DNA from: Natranaerobius thermophilus JW/NM-WN-LF
Lineage (GTDB): Bacteria > Bacillota > Natranaerobiia > Natranaerobiales > Natranaerobiaceae
Assembly: GCF_000020005.1 (NCBI RefSeq)
Contig: NC_010718.1
Location: forward strand, 71,001 to 135,000
Direction of reading: 5' to 3'
Length of the DNA stretch: 64,000 nt
A model generated the notes under the pieces. It did no database searches. It was not told the DNA's origin and saw only the letters and a list, made by a program, of their open reading frames with translations. This document shows positions 56,342 to 64,000 of the stretch, in pieces (the stretch's first letter is position 1; every line of letters begins with the position of its first letter). Made by a program: the position numbers and the translations under genes.

Positions 56342-57420
56342 TGAGAAAGGTTACTTTTCCCAGAATGGGGACTTCTTATATTGCGTTTAAAATGCTTGTG
56401 GAGGACTTGGGTCATGAAGCTGTGACACCACCGCCGCCTACCAAACAAACTTTGACTTATGGTACAAAATATTCACCGGAATTCGCATGTATTCCCTTTA
56501 AAGTATTGATGGGGACTTATATCGAAGCCATTGAACAAGGAGCAGATACCATTGTGAGTTCAGGAGGCGTAGGTCCTTGTCGTGCTGGATATTATGGAGA
56601 AATGCATCATAGAATTTTAAAGGATGCAGGTTACGATACAGATATGATTATCTTTGAACCCCCTTTAAAATCTTTGGGTGATTTTCTCAAAAAAGTCAAA
56701 ATTATCAAGGGTAAAAGTTCTTGGTTAACCTTGATTGATGCGGTCCGCCGTGCTTGGCATAAACTCATCGCCCTTGACGATTTGGAAATAATGGTGTCCA
56801 AAACCAGACCATACGAAATAAACAAAGGAGACACTACAAGGCGTTTTCAAGAAAGTTTTGAAATGTTAAATGAGGCATGGACCTTAAAAGAAATAAAAGA
56901 AGCTAGACAGGAAGCTTTAAATAATATCAAAAAAGTAGAGACTGTTCCCAGACCATCTAACCCTATCAAGGTTGGTATGATTGGAGAGATTTATGTCGTC
57001 TTAGAGCCCTTTATTAACGCTGATGTGGAAAAAATCCTAGGGGAATTAGGAGTTGAAGTATACCGGTCTATCTATCTTACAAATTGGACCAGAGATAATA
57101 CAGTGATTGATGGTGAAAAAGATGTGAAAAAGTTAGCCAGGCCATATCTAGATCAATTAATTGGTGGGCATGGCCAAAGTAGTATAGGAGATACCATAAA
57201 ATATGCTAAAGAGGGGTATCATGGAGTAGTCCATCTAGCACCCTTTACATGCATCCCTGAAATAGTAGCAAAAAGCATTTTACCAACGGTTAGCCATGAC
57301 TATCAAATTCCTGTGATAACATTGTTTTTGGATGAACAAACTGGAAAGGCTGGAATCAAAACGAGACTGGAAGCCTTTGTTGACCTAATTAAAAAGAAAC
57401 AATTGAATGAGGTGAGTTAA
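56341..57420 (+). CDS. acyl-CoA dehydratase activase-related protein, part 2
   Basis: The 359-residue protein is related to the previous one and to the dehydratase (HgdB-like) fold. It has TFPRMGTSYIAFKML, FACIPFKVLMGTYIEAIEQG, SSGGVGPCRAGYYGEM, and the ending CIPEIVAKSIL...LFLDEQTGKAGIKTRLEAFVD. The last motif repeats the pattern at the end of part 1 (DEHTGEAGVGTR), so the two share an ancestral domain. It is encoded without gap between part 1 and the HgdC-like gene. Function unknown. A CoA-thioester or Fe-S role is inferred from the family. Confidence 0.8.
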   Translation: MRKVTFPRMGTSYIAFKMLVEDLGHEAVTPPPPTKQTLTYGTKYSPEFACIPFKVLMGTYIEAIEQGADTIVSSGGVGPCRAGYYGEMHHRILKDAGYDTDMIIFEPPLKSLGDFLKKVKIIKGKSSWLTLIDAVRRAWHKLIALDDLEIMVSKTRPYEINKGDTTRRFQESFEMLNEAWTLKEIKEARQEALNNIKKVETVPRPSNPIKVGMIGEIYVVLEPFINADVEKILGELGVEVYRSIYLTNWTRDNTVIDGEKDVKKLARPYLDQLIGGHGQSSIGDTIKYAKEGYHGVVHLAPFTCIPEIVAKSILPTVSHDYQIPVITLFLDEQTGKAGIKTRLEAFVDLIKKKQLNEVS

Positions 57421-57422
57421 AA

Positions 57423-58397
57423 ATGAAGGCAATTTATTTAGGTGTAGATGTTGGTTCTGTTAGTACGAATTTTGTTGCTTTGGATGAAAATTATCAAGTC
57501 CTAGCCAGCCAGTACTTGAGGACTAAAGGTGAACCTATTAAAGCTATTCAAACCGGACTTCGTAACATTGGGGAAGAACTGGGAAACGATGTAGAAGTAA
57601 AAGGAGTAGGTAGTACAGGAAGTGCCCGAACTTTGGCCGGGGTCATTTTAGGTGCAGATACTGTCAAAAATGAAATCACAGCTCATGCGGTGGCTGCTTC
57701 TCAACAAGTTCCCGAGGTTAAAACTGTTTTGGAAATTGGTGGTCAGGATTCAAAAATTATTATTTTAAGAGAAGGTGTAGTTGTAGACTTTGCCATGAAT
57801 ACTGTATGCGCAGCTGGGACGGGGTCTTTCCTTGATCATCAATCAGAGCGATTAGGGGTTCCCATTGAGGAATTTGGGGAAAAAGCTTTAATGTCAGATA
57901 GTCCAGTACGCATTGCCGGGAGATGTTCTGTCTTTGCAGAGTCAGACATGATCCATAAACAGCAAATGGGGCATGAAACAATAGATATAATCCGAGGACT
58001 AAGTGAAGCATTAGTTCGAAATTATCTTAACAATGTAGGTAAAGGGAAAGAGATACTGTCACCAATTGTGTTTCAAGGTGGGGTAGCGGCAAATCGTGGT
58101 ATTAAAGCTGCCTTTGAACAAGAACTTGAGTCGGAAGTGGTAGTACCTAATTTTTTCAATGTTATGGGCGCCATAGGTGCTGCCATTTTAGCTAAGGATG
58201 CTTCCAAAGATAAAGGAGAAACAAGTTTCAGAGGTTTTCAAGCTAGTGATCTAAGATATCAGGCCTCAAGCTTTGAATGCAGCAGTTGTCCTAACATGTG
58301 TGAAATTGTCAATATCAAAAGTGAAGAACAGTTATTGGCTCGATGGGGTGGGCGATGTGAAAAATGGGAAGTTTTAGAAACGAATGTCAACACATGA
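57423..58397 (+). CDS. acyl-CoA dehydratase activase (HgdC/BcrD-like ATPase)
   Basis: This ASKHA-fold ATPase of the 2-hydroxyglutaryl-CoA dehydratase activator family has 324 residues. It has GVDVGSVSTNFVAL (phosphate loop), GGQDSKIIIL, and the cluster ligands Cys129 (VCAAGTGSF) and Cys168 (GRCSVFAESD). A 50-residue C-terminal extension is Cys-rich (CSSCPNMC, RCEKW). Activators inject an electron into a dehydratase by ATP hydrolysis. No dehydratase alpha/beta pair of the normal type is beside it. Parts 1 and 2 may fill that place. The stop overlaps the dus start (ATGA). Confidence 0.88.
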   Translation: MKAIYLGVDVGSVSTNFVALDENYQVLASQYLRTKGEPIKAIQTGLRNIGEELGNDVEVKGVGSTGSARTLAGVILGADTVKNEITAHAVAASQQVPEVKTVLEIGGQDSKIIILREGVVVDFAMNTVCAAGTGSFLDHQSERLGVPIEEFGEKALMSDSPVRIAGRCSVFAESDMIHKQQMGHETIDIIRGLSEALVRNYLNNVGKGKEILSPIVFQGGVAANRGIKAAFEQELESEVVVPNFFNVMGAIGAAILAKDASKDKGETSFRGFQASDLRYQASSFECSSCPNMCEIVNIKSEEQLLARWGGRCEKWEVLETNVNT

Positions 58398-59377
58398 ACA
58401 AGATGAAGTTAGGAAAGCTAACTTTAGATAATTGCATCATTGTTGCACCTATGGCAGGAGTGACCGATTACCCTTATCGACGAATTTTGGCAAAATTTTC
58501 ACCAGGCTTGATATGTGGTGAGATGGTGAGTGCCAAGGGAATGGTGTATGGCAACAAAAAAACTGAAGAAATGGTTATTCATCACAATCAAGGAGTGCAT
58601 TATTCTCAACAGATATTTGGCAGTGATCCCAAGGTAATGGCAGATGCCGCAGTGAAACTGGAGAATTTAGGAGTTGACTCCATTGATGTAAATATGGGTT
58701 GTCCAGCTCCCAAAATAGTCAAAAATGGAGAGGGTTCAGCTCTGCTAAAGAAACCTCATTTAGCTCAAGAAATCGTCAGAGAAATAGTCAATTCAGTAAA
58801 CCTTCCTGTGACGGTAAAGATTAGAAAGGGATTTGACAGAAAGTCGTCTGACCCACTGGAATTAGCTCTTAGATTGCAGGAAGTAGGAATCAAGGCTCTG
58901 GCAGTTCATGGGAGGACCTGTGAACAGCAATATAGTGGCAAAGCGGATTGGGAAGTGGTTGCTAAACTTAAAAACTATTTAGATATACCTGTTATCGGAA
59001 ATGGAGATATTTTCAGCTCTGAAGATGCTGTGTCTGCTTTGGAGATGACTGCTTGTGATGGAATTATGTTGGGCCGTGGACTAATGGGAAATCCTTGGCT
59101 GATTGAACAGACCAAAGGAATGCTTATCAAAGATGAGAAAATTGAGTCTCCAGAAATTCATGAGATTAAAAATGAGATGAAAAGTCATTTTGAAAATGCT
59201 ATTAAATATTACGGTGAGTCAAAAGGCATAGCTGAAATGAGAAAGCATATTTCATGGTATCTAAAAAGTCTTCCTGGAAGTACGAGCATCAAAGATGAAG
59301 TCATGCGGCTAACTGATGTAAACCAAATTTGGTTTAGTTTAAATGAATATTTTCAAGCTTTAGAAAAAAAGAGTTAA
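58394..59377 (+). CDS. dusB: tRNA-dihydrouridine synthase
   Basis: This FMN enzyme reduces uridine in tRNA D-loops. It has 327 residues from ATG 58394. Signatures are VAPMAGVTDYPYRRIL, the catalytic Cys in VNMGCPAPKIVKNGEGSALL as split around Cys, VKIRKGFD, VHGRTCEQQYSGKADW, and GNGDIFSSEDA with MLGRGLMGNPWL. The four-base overlap with the activase gene indicates co-translation, although no functional link is known. dus lies shortly before lysS, as in Bacillus. Confidence 0.95.
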   Translation: MNKMKLGKLTLDNCIIVAPMAGVTDYPYRRILAKFSPGLICGEMVSAKGMVYGNKKTEEMVIHHNQGVHYSQQIFGSDPKVMADAAVKLENLGVDSIDVNMGCPAPKIVKNGEGSALLKKPHLAQEIVREIVNSVNLPVTVKIRKGFDRKSSDPLELALRLQEVGIKALAVHGRTCEQQYSGKADWEVVAKLKNYLDIPVIGNGDIFSSEDAVSALEMTACDGIMLGRGLMGNPWLIEQTKGMLIKDEKIESPEIHEIKNEMKSHFENAIKYYGESKGIAEMRKHISWYLKSLPGSTSIKDEVMRLTDVNQIWFSLNEYFQALEKKS

Positions 59378-59395
59378 AAATTACATCATTAACAT

Positions 59396-59452
59396 AAAGC
59401 CAGGTCCCAGGTCAAAGAACGGTTATCGTCTTGACCTAGGACCTGGCTTTTT
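59396..59452 (+). terminator. long Rho-independent terminator after dusB
   Basis: A 20-bp stem, 59396-59415 against 59431-59450, with a single C/A mismatch, a loop of 15 nt, then more T. Confidence 0.93.
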
Positions 59453-59459
59453 AAGTATC

Positions 59460-59488
59460 TTGAATTTTATAAGAAAATTGTGTAAAAT
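59460..59488 (+). promoter_or_regulatory. probable sigma-A promoter of the regulator operon
   Basis: TTGAAT (59460-59465), a 17-bp spacer, and TAAAAT (59483-59488). The predicted start of transcription is near 59495, just before the palindrome at 59503. Confidence 0.6.
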
Positions 59489-59502
59489 ACTGGTAACAAG
59501 TA

Positions 59503-59523
59503 ATGTGTACAAATTGTGCACAT
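59503..59523. promoter_or_regulatory. 21-bp palindromic operator candidate
   Basis: ATGTGTACAA (59503-59512), one central A, then TTGTGCACAT (59514-59523). The arms are complementary at nine of ten positions. It sits between the predicted transcription start and the first gene, which encodes an HTH protein. It is a candidate site for autoregulation. Confidence 0.6.
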
Positions 59524-59547
59524 AGTATATTGTTAGGAGGAAATACT

Positions 59548-60075
59548 ATGGATATTGAATATATAAGAGTAGGGGAAAAACTAATTAACATAAATAAAAT
59601 AGAAGATAAAGTAAGGAAACTCCTAAATTTAAGAGCCCAGGGTTACAGCCAAAAAGAGGTGAGTAACAAGCTTGAGATAGATAGAACTTTTGTATCAAGA
59701 GTGGAAAGTATGGGAGAAGTTAGAAAAGGTGGCGGAATAGCTGTTATTGGTTTTCCGATAAAAAATAAAGACGAACTTTTGAAAATATGTGATAACTATG
59801 GGGTAGAGTATTGTTTTTTAATGACCGATCAGGAACGATGGACATGGTTAAAAAACAAATCCGGTGAGATGTTAATTAATAGGATCATGGAATTAGTCTA
59901 CGAAGTCAGAGTTTATGATATAGTCGTTGTATTAGGTTCTAATTATCGTATTAATTTAATTAAAGCTCTATTAAACAAAGAAGTTATTGGTCTTAAAATC
60001 GGTGAATCGCCAATTGAAAAAGATGTATACGTCTCATCTGAAAAGTTTGCAAAGGTATTAGATGATCTTGTCTAA
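59548..60075 (+). CDS. HTH transcriptional regulator, first gene of a three-gene operon
   Basis: The 175-residue protein has a helix-turn-helix at about 30-52 (GYSQKEVSNKLEIDRTFVSRVE) of the XRE/Fis-like type. The rest, about 60-175, shows alternating hydrophobic strands and helices (GIAVIGFPIKNKDEL, YDIVVVLGSNYRINLIKALL) and could bind a small ligand. I do not recognise the C-terminal domain. ATG 59548 follows TTAGGAGGAAATACT. The palindrome at 59503 suggests that it controls its own operon. The next gene starts 14 bp later. Confidence 0.8.
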   Translation: MDIEYIRVGEKLININKIEDKVRKLLNLRAQGYSQKEVSNKLEIDRTFVSRVESMGEVRKGGGIAVIGFPIKNKDELLKICDNYGVEYCFLMTDQERWTWLKNKSGEMLINRIMELVYEVRVYDIVVVLGSNYRINLIKALLNKEVIGLKIGESPIEKDVYVSSEKFAKVLDDLV

Positions 60076-60089
60076 TAGGGGGAGTTTTA

Positions 60090-60998
60090 ATGAAAAGAGT
60101 TGTTAGTGTTAGCCTGGGTTCGTCAAAACGCAATCATAAGGTGGAAGAAGAATTTCTGGGAGAAAAAGTTAGTATTGAAAGAATAGGTACAGATGGAGAT
60201 TTAGATAAAATGAAGCAAATTATTTCAGAACTAGATGGTGAGGTAGATGCTTTTGGATTAGGAGGAATGGATTTATATCTGGCTGTAGGCAAGTATCGCT
60301 ATATGTTGAAGGATGCTCAAAAAGTCGCTCAGTGTTGCAAAAATACACCAATAGTTGATGGCAGTGGTTTAAAAAATAGTTTAGAAAGAAATGCCTTACA
60401 GCAATTAAATGAACATCATAACTTATTTAATTCCCATGATAGAGTCTTATTAGTGTCTGCTTTAGACCGTTTTGGAATGGCTGAAAAATTGTCCCAATTA
60501 CATAGTGAGGTGATATATGGGGATCTGATTTTTAGTTTGGGGATTCCAATCTCAATAAGGTCACTACATAACCTAGAAAAAATAGCTCGATGCGCTTTGC
60601 CCGTTGTTAGATGGCTGCCGTTTAAATTACTATACCCCTCTGGAAGTAAAAAAAATCGAACTAATGGCTCGCAGAATAAATACGAAAAATATTACGACTG
60701 GGCCGATATTATCTGTGGCGATTTTCATTATATAAATAAGTACCTTCCTGATAATTTGGAAGAAAAAGTCATAGTAACTAATACAGTTACACAGGAAGAT
60801 GAAGAAAACTTAAAAAACTGTGGACTTAAACAGTTAATAACAACTACTCCTTCCCTAAAGGGTCGATCCTTTGGAACAAATGTGATGGAAGCCCTTTTGA
60901 TTGCGTTAAAAGGAGGGAAACAAGAGCTAAAACCGAGAGAGTACGAGACTTTGCTTGAAGAACTGAATTTTATTCCTTCTATTAAAGACCTTAATTGA
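60090..60998 (+). CDS. conserved protein of the family often labelled quinate 5-dehydrogenase
   Basis: The 302-residue protein starts RVVSVSLGSSKRNHKVEEEF and has AFGLGGMDLYLAVGKYRY, PIVDGSGLKNSLERNAL, and the C-terminal TTTPSLKGRSFGTNVMEALL. I recall such clostridial proteins carrying the label quinate 5-dehydrogenase. I see no clear Rossmann GxGxxG motif, so the label should be treated with doubt. It is co-transcribed with the HTH gene and the acyl-ACP-reductase-like gene, and a joint function is likely. GTTAGT...GGGGGAG precedes ATG 60090. Confidence 0.6.
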   Translation: MKRVVSVSLGSSKRNHKVEEEFLGEKVSIERIGTDGDLDKMKQIISELDGEVDAFGLGGMDLYLAVGKYRYMLKDAQKVAQCCKNTPIVDGSGLKNSLERNALQQLNEHHNLFNSHDRVLLVSALDRFGMAEKLSQLHSEVIYGDLIFSLGIPISIRSLHNLEKIARCALPVVRWLPFKLLYPSGSKKNRTNGSQNKYEKYYDWADIICGDFHYINKYLPDNLEEKVIVTNTVTQEDEENLKNCGLKQLITTTPSLKGRSFGTNVMEALLIALKGGKQELKPREYETLLEELNFIPSIKDLN

Positions 60999-61032
60999 AA
61001 AATGTGCAGATTCCTAATTAGGAGGTTATCTT

Positions 61033-62127
61033 ATGGATAAATTTGCATTCATAATCCATCCCATTTATCATAGTGATATTATTAAAAAATTTCCTTTTTT
61101 AAAAGCTTTACCAGAAAATATTTTAGAAAAAACTTTTGGTCGTTTACCTCCCTTCAAAGTTTCGAATATTGAAGGTGTAGAAAGTCCTCATAATCAAATT
61201 GAAGGTTGTTTTGTCGCGTGTCCACTTTCAAGTAATCAGATTTTGAACTTACCCCAAGATTATGTGATAAAAAAGATCATTAAAGCTGGTAAAAAGGCTG
61301 AAGAACTTGGAGCTCAAGTGGTTGGTCTAGGAGCATTGACATCTGTTGTCGGAGATGCAGGGGTAACAGTGGCAAAAAACTTGAATATTCCAGTGACTAC
61401 AGGGAATAGTTATACTGTGGCGACAGCAATAGAAGGCGTTAAAAGTGCTTGTCAGATGATGGACTTTGACCACAGTGAAGCACATGTAGCTGTTCTTGGT
61501 GCCAGTGGGTCTATTGGAAAAGTGATTGCTAAGAAATTTGCCCGTGAATCCCGTTGGCTAACATTACTGGGAAGGGATAAAGACAAACTTGAGACTGTTT
61601 CAAAAGAGATTTACAATGAATCTGGTATGGCCGCAAAAGTTACCAACCAAATTAAGAAAAATATTTCGGAAGCTGACATAGTTTTTGCAGTCACAGGAGC
61701 TGCTGATGCTGTAATTTCTGGTGAAGAGTTAAAACCAGGAGCTATAGTTTGTGATGTTGCCCGACCTAGAGATGTTTCCTGGAGAGTTGCTCAAAGTCGC
61801 GATGATGTTTTAGTAATTGAAGGTGGAATTGTAGAAATCCCTGGTGATGTAGAATTCAATTTTAACTTTGGTTTCCCACCTAAAACGGCGTACGCCTGTA
61901 TGGCCGAAACCATGATTTTAGCCCTTGAGAAAAAATATGAAAGCTTTAGTTTAGGCAGAGACTTAAGTTTAGATAAAGTAGAACAAATTAGTAGATTGGC
62001 TGAAAAACACAATTTTAGGCTTGCAGGTTTTAGAAGTTTCGAAAAAGCAGTGAGTAAAGAAACTGTAGATCAAATTAAACAAAATGCTATGCGAAAAAGA
62101 ATAAAGTTTTCAACTTCAAAAGTTTGA
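61033..62127 (+). CDS. homologue of long-chain acyl-ACP reductase (AAR-like oxidoreductase)
   Basis: The 364-residue protein has the layout of cyanobacterial acyl-ACP reductase: an N-terminal substrate domain with EGCFVACPLSSNQIL, GLGALTSVVGDAG and VTTGNSYTVATAI, and a Rossmann domain with the nucleotide loop VAVLGASGSIGKVIAKKFA (152-170). The C-terminal segment is YACMAETMILALEKK...FSLGRDLSLDKVEQI. Cys289 in YACMAE matches the acyl-thioester Cys of AAR (FACFAEAM). Databases may call it shikimate or semialdehyde dehydrogenase. The substrate is unproved. A fatty or other acyl thioester is likely. ATG 61033 follows TTAGGAGGTTATCTT. Confidence 0.75.
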   Translation: MDKFAFIIHPIYHSDIIKKFPFLKALPENILEKTFGRLPPFKVSNIEGVESPHNQIEGCFVACPLSSNQILNLPQDYVIKKIIKAGKKAEELGAQVVGLGALTSVVGDAGVTVAKNLNIPVTTGNSYTVATAIEGVKSACQMMDFDHSEAHVAVLGASGSIGKVIAKKFARESRWLTLLGRDKDKLETVSKEIYNESGMAAKVTNQIKKNISEADIVFAVTGAADAVISGEELKPGAIVCDVARPRDVSWRVAQSRDDVLVIEGGIVEIPGDVEFNFNFGFPPKTAYACMAETMILALEKKYESFSLGRDLSLDKVEQISRLAEKHNFRLAGFRSFEKAVSKETVDQIKQNAMRKRIKFSTSKV

Positions 62128-62163
62128 AATGTTTAAAGTTTTTAAGTTTTTAACTGATTATAT

Positions 62164-62192
62164 TTGACAAAAACAGGAGTGTAGTTTACAAT
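62164..62192 (+). promoter_or_regulatory. sigma-A promoter upstream of greA
   Basis: TTGACA (62164-62169), a 17-bp spacer, and TACAAT (62187-62192). It implies a greA leader of about 210 nt, the whole of the 283-bp gap. Confidence 0.75.
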
Positions 62193-62305
62193 AGAGCAAA
62201 ATTTACAAAAAATTGCTTCTAAAAAAGAGAATAATAGCTTAAAACTTAGTAAAAATATGTGTAATGTCACGTAATGTTTATTTAAAAAATTTTTTTACCT
62301 ACGAA

Positions 62306-62366
62306 ATATGTGCTCTGGTAAGAATTTTTTAATGTTCATGGTAAATATAAATTAGTGAGCACATAT
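62306..62366 (+). repeat. perfect 10-bp inverted repeat in the greA leader
   Basis: ATATGTGCTC (62306-62315) and GAGCACATAT (62357-62366) are exact complements separated by 41 nt. They lie about 45-105 bases before greA in a very AT-rich leader. They may form an RNA stem or two half-sites of an operator. Confidence 0.5.
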
Positions 62367-62410
62367 AATTTTAATAATTCAAGAACTTTTAGAAAGAGGG
62401 GAGAAGTATT

Positions 62411-62905
62411 ATGGCTAGTAGAGAAGTATCTAATAATGGTAAAGAAGTAGTTTTAACTCGCGGAGGGTACGAAGAGTTAGAAGAAGAATTAGAGCATTTA
62501 AAAACAGTAAGAAGAAAAGAAGTAGCTGAAAGAATAAAAACGGCCATTTCTTTTGGTGATATTAGCGAAAACAGTGAGTATGATGATGCAAAAAATGAAC
62601 AGGCATTCATTGAAGGAAGAATTATTACTTTGGAAAAAATGCTTAGAAATGCTAAAATTGTAGATAAAGACGAAACGGATAATAAAGTTGTCTCAATCGG
62701 TAATACAGTTGTCTTAAAGGACCTTGAATACGATGAAGAAGTTGAATACACCATCGTTGGCTCCGCTGAGTCTAATCCTACAGATCAAAAAATATCAAAT
62801 GAATCACCGGTGGGAGAAGCTATTATTGGAAAAAAAGTTGGTGAAGTTGTTGAAGTAAAAGTGCCAGCAGGTGTAATAGAATATGAAATAGTTGATATTA
62901 ACTAA
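62411..62905 (+). CDS. greA: transcription elongation factor GreA
   Basis: GreA rescues backtracked RNA polymerase. The 164-residue protein has an N-terminal coiled coil ([20 protein letters not shown] and [20 protein letters not shown], whose acidic tip Asp/Glu enters the polymerase) and a C-terminal FKBP-like domain (about 85-164) ending in [16 protein letters not shown] 62411 follows AGAGGGGAG. greA precedes lysS in many Firmicutes. Confidence 0.97.
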   Translation: MASREVSNNGKEVVLTRGGYEELEEELEHLKTVRRKEVAERIKTAISFGDISENSEYDDAKNEQAFIEGRIITLEKMLRNAKIVDKDETDNKVVSIGNTVVLKDLEYDEEVEYTIVGSAESNPTDQKISNESPVGEAIIGKKVGEVVEVKVPAGVIEYEIVDIN

Positions 62906-62947
62906 ATTTTTGTTTTCAAGGCTGAATACAACAATTGTTAATATAAT

Positions 62948-62975
62948 TGAGTCCCGGGTGATAGCCTGGGACTCA
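62948..62975 (+). terminator. hairpin between greA and lysS
   Basis: TGAGTCCCGGG (62948-62958) pairs with CCTGGGACTCA (62965-62975) with one G-T pair. The sequence after it is only moderately T-rich. Confidence 0.65.
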
Positions 62976-63046
62976 TAACTTTATATTTTCTTTAATACGT
63001 TAACGAAGCCGGGGTAATAATTATAATAAACGAGAGGTGAACATAT

Positions 63047-64000
63047 ATGGAGAAAGATCATGAATTGATCAATGTCAGGTACGAAAAAGCCCGCGACATG
63101 GAAAATCGCAACATCCAACCTTTTGGCGACAAATATTCTGCCACTTACTATGCTCAAGAAGTTAAAGATAACTATGAACAATTGTTAGAAACTAAAGAAG
63201 AAGTTAGCTTATCAGGACGTATTATGGCCAAGCGAGGCCATGGCAAAGCAGGATTTGCCCATATCCAAGACTCTAGTGGACAAGTGCAGATTTATACACG
63301 AGTTGATAATGTTGGGGAAGAAGACTACGAATTGTATAAAGAACTGGATATTGGAGATATTATTGCTTTAAAAGGGCCAGTTTTTATGACTAGAAAAGGT
63401 GAAATTACTGTTGAGGTCAAAGAATTTCACCTCCAAAGTAAGTCTTTACGTCCTCTACCTGAAAAATGGCATGGATTGAAAGATGTAGACCTGCGCTACC
63501 GTAAACGATACTTAGATCTGATCATGAATCAAGATGTTAAAGATACTTTTGTAATTAGAAGTAAGATAATCCGAGAAATGCGAAGATATTTGGATGATAG
63601 AGGTTTTTTTGAAATGGAAACCCCCACCCTACATACAATTCCAGGTGGTGCAAATGCTAGACCATTTAAAACATATCACAACGCTTTAGAAATGAAACTT
63701 TATATGAGAATAGCAACTGAATTACACTTGAAGAGGCTAATTGTTGGTGGATTTGATAAAGTTTACGAATTAGGTAGAATTTTTAGGAATGAAGGAATAT
63801 CAACTAAACATAATCCTGAATTTACCTCAATTGAACTATATCAATCTAATAGTGATTACCATGACATGATGGAGCTTACTGAAAATATGATTTATGAAAT
63901 CGCAAACAAAATTTTTGGAACCCCAGTGGTTGAATATCAGGGGACAAATATTGACTTCACTCCACCATGGCCTAGAAAAACAATGATTGATGCCGTGAAA
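63047..64000 (+). CDS. lysS: lysyl-tRNA synthetase, class II, cut off by the window edge
   Basis: This enzyme charges tRNA-Lys with lysine. The first 318 codons are seen, open to the right edge. The N-terminal OB-fold anticodon-binding domain (about 55-165) has LSGRIMAKRGHGKAGFAHIQ. The class II catalytic core begins after KDVDLRYRKRYLDL and shows motif 2 FRNEGISTKHNPEFTSIELY. ATG 63047 follows GAGAGGTGAACAT. The complete family protein is about 490-500 residues, so roughly a third is outside. Confidence 0.97.
   Translation, partial: MEKDHELINVRYEKARDMENRNIQPFGDKYSATYYAQEVKDNYEQLLETKEEVSLSGRIMAKRGHGKAGFAHIQDSSGQVQIYTRVDNVGEEDYELYKELDIGDIIALKGPVFMTRKGEITVEVKEFHLQSKSLRPLPEKWHGLKDVDLRYRKRYLDLIMNQDVKDTFVIRSKIIREMRRYLDDRGFFEMETPTLHTIPGGANARPFKTYHNALEMKLYMRIATELHLKRLIVGGFDKVYELGRIFRNEGISTKHNPEFTSIELYQSNSDYHDMMELTENMIYEIANKIFGTPVVEYQGTNIDFTPPWPRKTMIDAVK

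Overview
The window is an AT-rich chromosomal segment of an endospore-forming, anaerobic member of the Firmicutes (Clostridia side). Evidence for this is the set of sporulation genes (spoVG, spoVT, yabP, yabQ, spoIIE, a SpoIID-like lipoprotein), strong GGAGG ribosome sites, frequent TTG/GTG starts, and oxygen-sensitive Fe-S/molybdenum or tungsten enzymes. Several proteins carry strongly acidic stretches or tails (L25/Ctc, FtsH, the SpoIID-like protein), and a KtrAB-type K+ uptake pair and an antiporter-type proton-pump subunit are present. Together these fit a halophilic or alkaliphilic anaerobe such as a Natranaerobius relative. That assignment is an inference, not something the sequence proves. 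No insertion sequence, prophage, CRISPR array or rRNA was seen.

Region 1 (about 1-30 kb) follows the origin-proximal order known from Bacillus subtilis: ispE, a MobA-like transferase, purR, spoVG, glmU, prs, ctc, pth, then mfd, spoVT, mazG, hup, a SpoIID-like lipoprotein, yabP, yabQ, divIC, yabR, a PAS histidine kinase, a Ppx/GppA protein, the initiator tRNA-fMet, spoIIE, tilS, hpt and ftsH. Interruptions are an AbgT-family transporter, a MntP-like manganese exporter on the minus strand and a tiny PrsW-like membrane protein. An ECF transporter S component, fhs, a degenerate CPBP-type membrane protein (minus strand), birA and coaX follow.

Region 2 (about 34.4-48.5 kb) is the most unusual. A perfect sigma-A promoter drives three small membrane-protein genes, two of them paralogous. 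Next come an ACT-PAS-sigma54 activator, two DRTGG proteins, two GHKL ATPases, a hydrogenase-like Fe-S protein with sensor-type substitutions and a PHP phosphoesterase. These are interleaved with NuoE-, HndB- and NuoF-like electron-transfer subunits and a selenocysteine formate dehydrogenase. The formate dehydrogenase gene has an in-frame TGA followed at once by a good SECIS hairpin. With fhs, this gives CO2/formate entry into one-carbon metabolism. Rubredoxin and a rubredoxin-reductase-like flavoprotein follow.

Region 3 (about 48.6-64 kb) holds ktrB/ktrA-like K+ uptake, a YutG/PgpA-like protein, a class III aminotransferase, an orphan complex I/Mrp-D-like subunit and a gamma carbonic anhydrase. 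A split three-gene acyl-CoA-dehydratase-activase set overlaps dus. A small operon (HTH regulator, a protein of the quinate-5-dehydrogenase-annotated family, and a homologue of cyanobacterial acyl-ACP reductase) has a 21-bp palindrome just downstream of its promoter. greA, with a long structured leader, and the start of lysS end the window.
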